The notes beneath the pieces were generated by a model. The model was not told the DNA's origin. It worked only from the letters and a program-made list of their open reading frames with translations, and did not search any database. A DNA stretch of 5,739 bases, taken from assembly GCA_030146285.1 (NCBI GenBank), contig JASLBZ010000115.1:1-5739 (forward strand), read 5' to 3'. This document shows positions 5,523 through 5,739 of this stretch, piece by piece; the stretch's first letter is position 1; each line of letters begins with the position of its first letter. Source of the stretch: Neisseriaceae bacterium. Its GTDB lineage: Bacteria; Pseudomonadota; Gammaproteobacteria; Burkholderiales; Neisseriaceae. Both the position numbers and the translations under genes were made by a program.

Positions 5523-5739
5523 ATGAAGTGTTGGTATAACTGGTTTGAAAACAGGCTGGATCCTTATCCAAATGAGGCATTTAAGCCACCTGAATATAAG
5601 TTAGGCATGTTTGTGCGTGCTTGCATGCGTGGTACAGGATTTTGGTTGGTGTTGTTGATGATTTTAACCGCTGGGGTCGGCGTATTTGAAGCTGTCTTAT
5701 TCCAAATGATGGGTAAGATTGTGGATTGGATGAGCCACT
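5523..5739 (+). CDS. ABC transporter, fused permease/ATP-binding type, N-terminal fragment (runs off the right edge)
   Basis: The first 72 codons are present. The protein begins with a short amphipathic cytoplasmic segment WYNWFENRLDPYP (4-16), followed by a basic stretch and a hydrophobic helix at about 38-60 (GTGFWLVLLMILTAGVGVFE). It ends in FQMMGKIVDWMSH, the start of the first extracytoplasmic loop. This pattern (FENR.DPYP, then the first of six transmembrane helices, then G.IVDW) is typical of a proteobacterial MsbA-like multidrug/lipid exporter group of about 600 residues. The ATPase domain lies outside the window, so the product name rests on this N-terminus, and the substrate is unknown. 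The ATG at 5523 follows a purine-rich GAAGAAAAAG that can act as a ribosome-binding site. A possible extended -10 (TGCGAGAAT, 5485-5493) lacks a good -35. The preceding terminator suggests an independent transcription unit. Confidence 0.7.
   Translation, partial: MKCWYNWFENRLDPYPNEAFKPPEYKLGMFVRACMRGTGFWLVLLMILTAGVGVFEAVLFQMMGKIVDWMSH

Overview
The window looks like chromosomal DNA from a member of the Neisseriaceae. The strongest clue is a 24-bp perfect palindrome at 4091-4114 made of two abutting, inverted copies of the 12-mer AGGCTGCCTGAA. As I recall it, this is the DNA-uptake-sequence dialect called AG-simDUS, described for Simonsiella muelleri. The moderately AT-rich composition and the recognisable protein families fit a Simonsiella/Alysiella-type oral Neisseriaceae, but the genus is inferred from one DUS pair only.

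Left part (1-1852): an SDR oxidoreductase, cut by the window edge, and a LysR-type regulator lie on the minus strand with only 27 bp between them, so they are probably co-transcribed as lysR then SDR. A small DoxX-family membrane protein diverges from lysR on the plus strand. The 110-bp space between lysR and doxX holds overlapping divergent promoter elements, a 15-bp palindrome shaped like a LysR-family box that covers the regulator's own ribosome-binding site, and an 11-bp tandem duplication that carries the doxX start codon. A strong hairpin terminator closes doxX.

Centre (1972-5437): a complete efeUOB iron-import operon. It begins with a near-perfect Fur box. efeU encodes an FTR1-type permease with two REGLE motifs. 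efeO encodes a cupredoxin plus M75 (imelysin-like) protein that here carries a lipobox, so it is predicted to be a lipoprotein. efeB encodes a Tat-exported DyP-type haem peroxidase. Known models of EfeUOB have EfeO and EfeB handling or oxidising iron outside the inner membrane and passing it to EfeU, with Fur repressing the operon when iron is plentiful. The inverted DUS pair sits between efeO and efeB and could act as an attenuator inside the operon. A second strong hairpin ends the operon.

Right edge (5523-5739): the first 72 codons of an ABC transporter of the fused membrane-domain/ATPase type. No stretch longer than 300 bases lacks a gene; the longest gap is 1853-2030. I see no tRNA, rRNA, insertion sequence or CRISPR array. 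Most of the window is recognisable and ordinary; the less usual points are regulatory or architectural.
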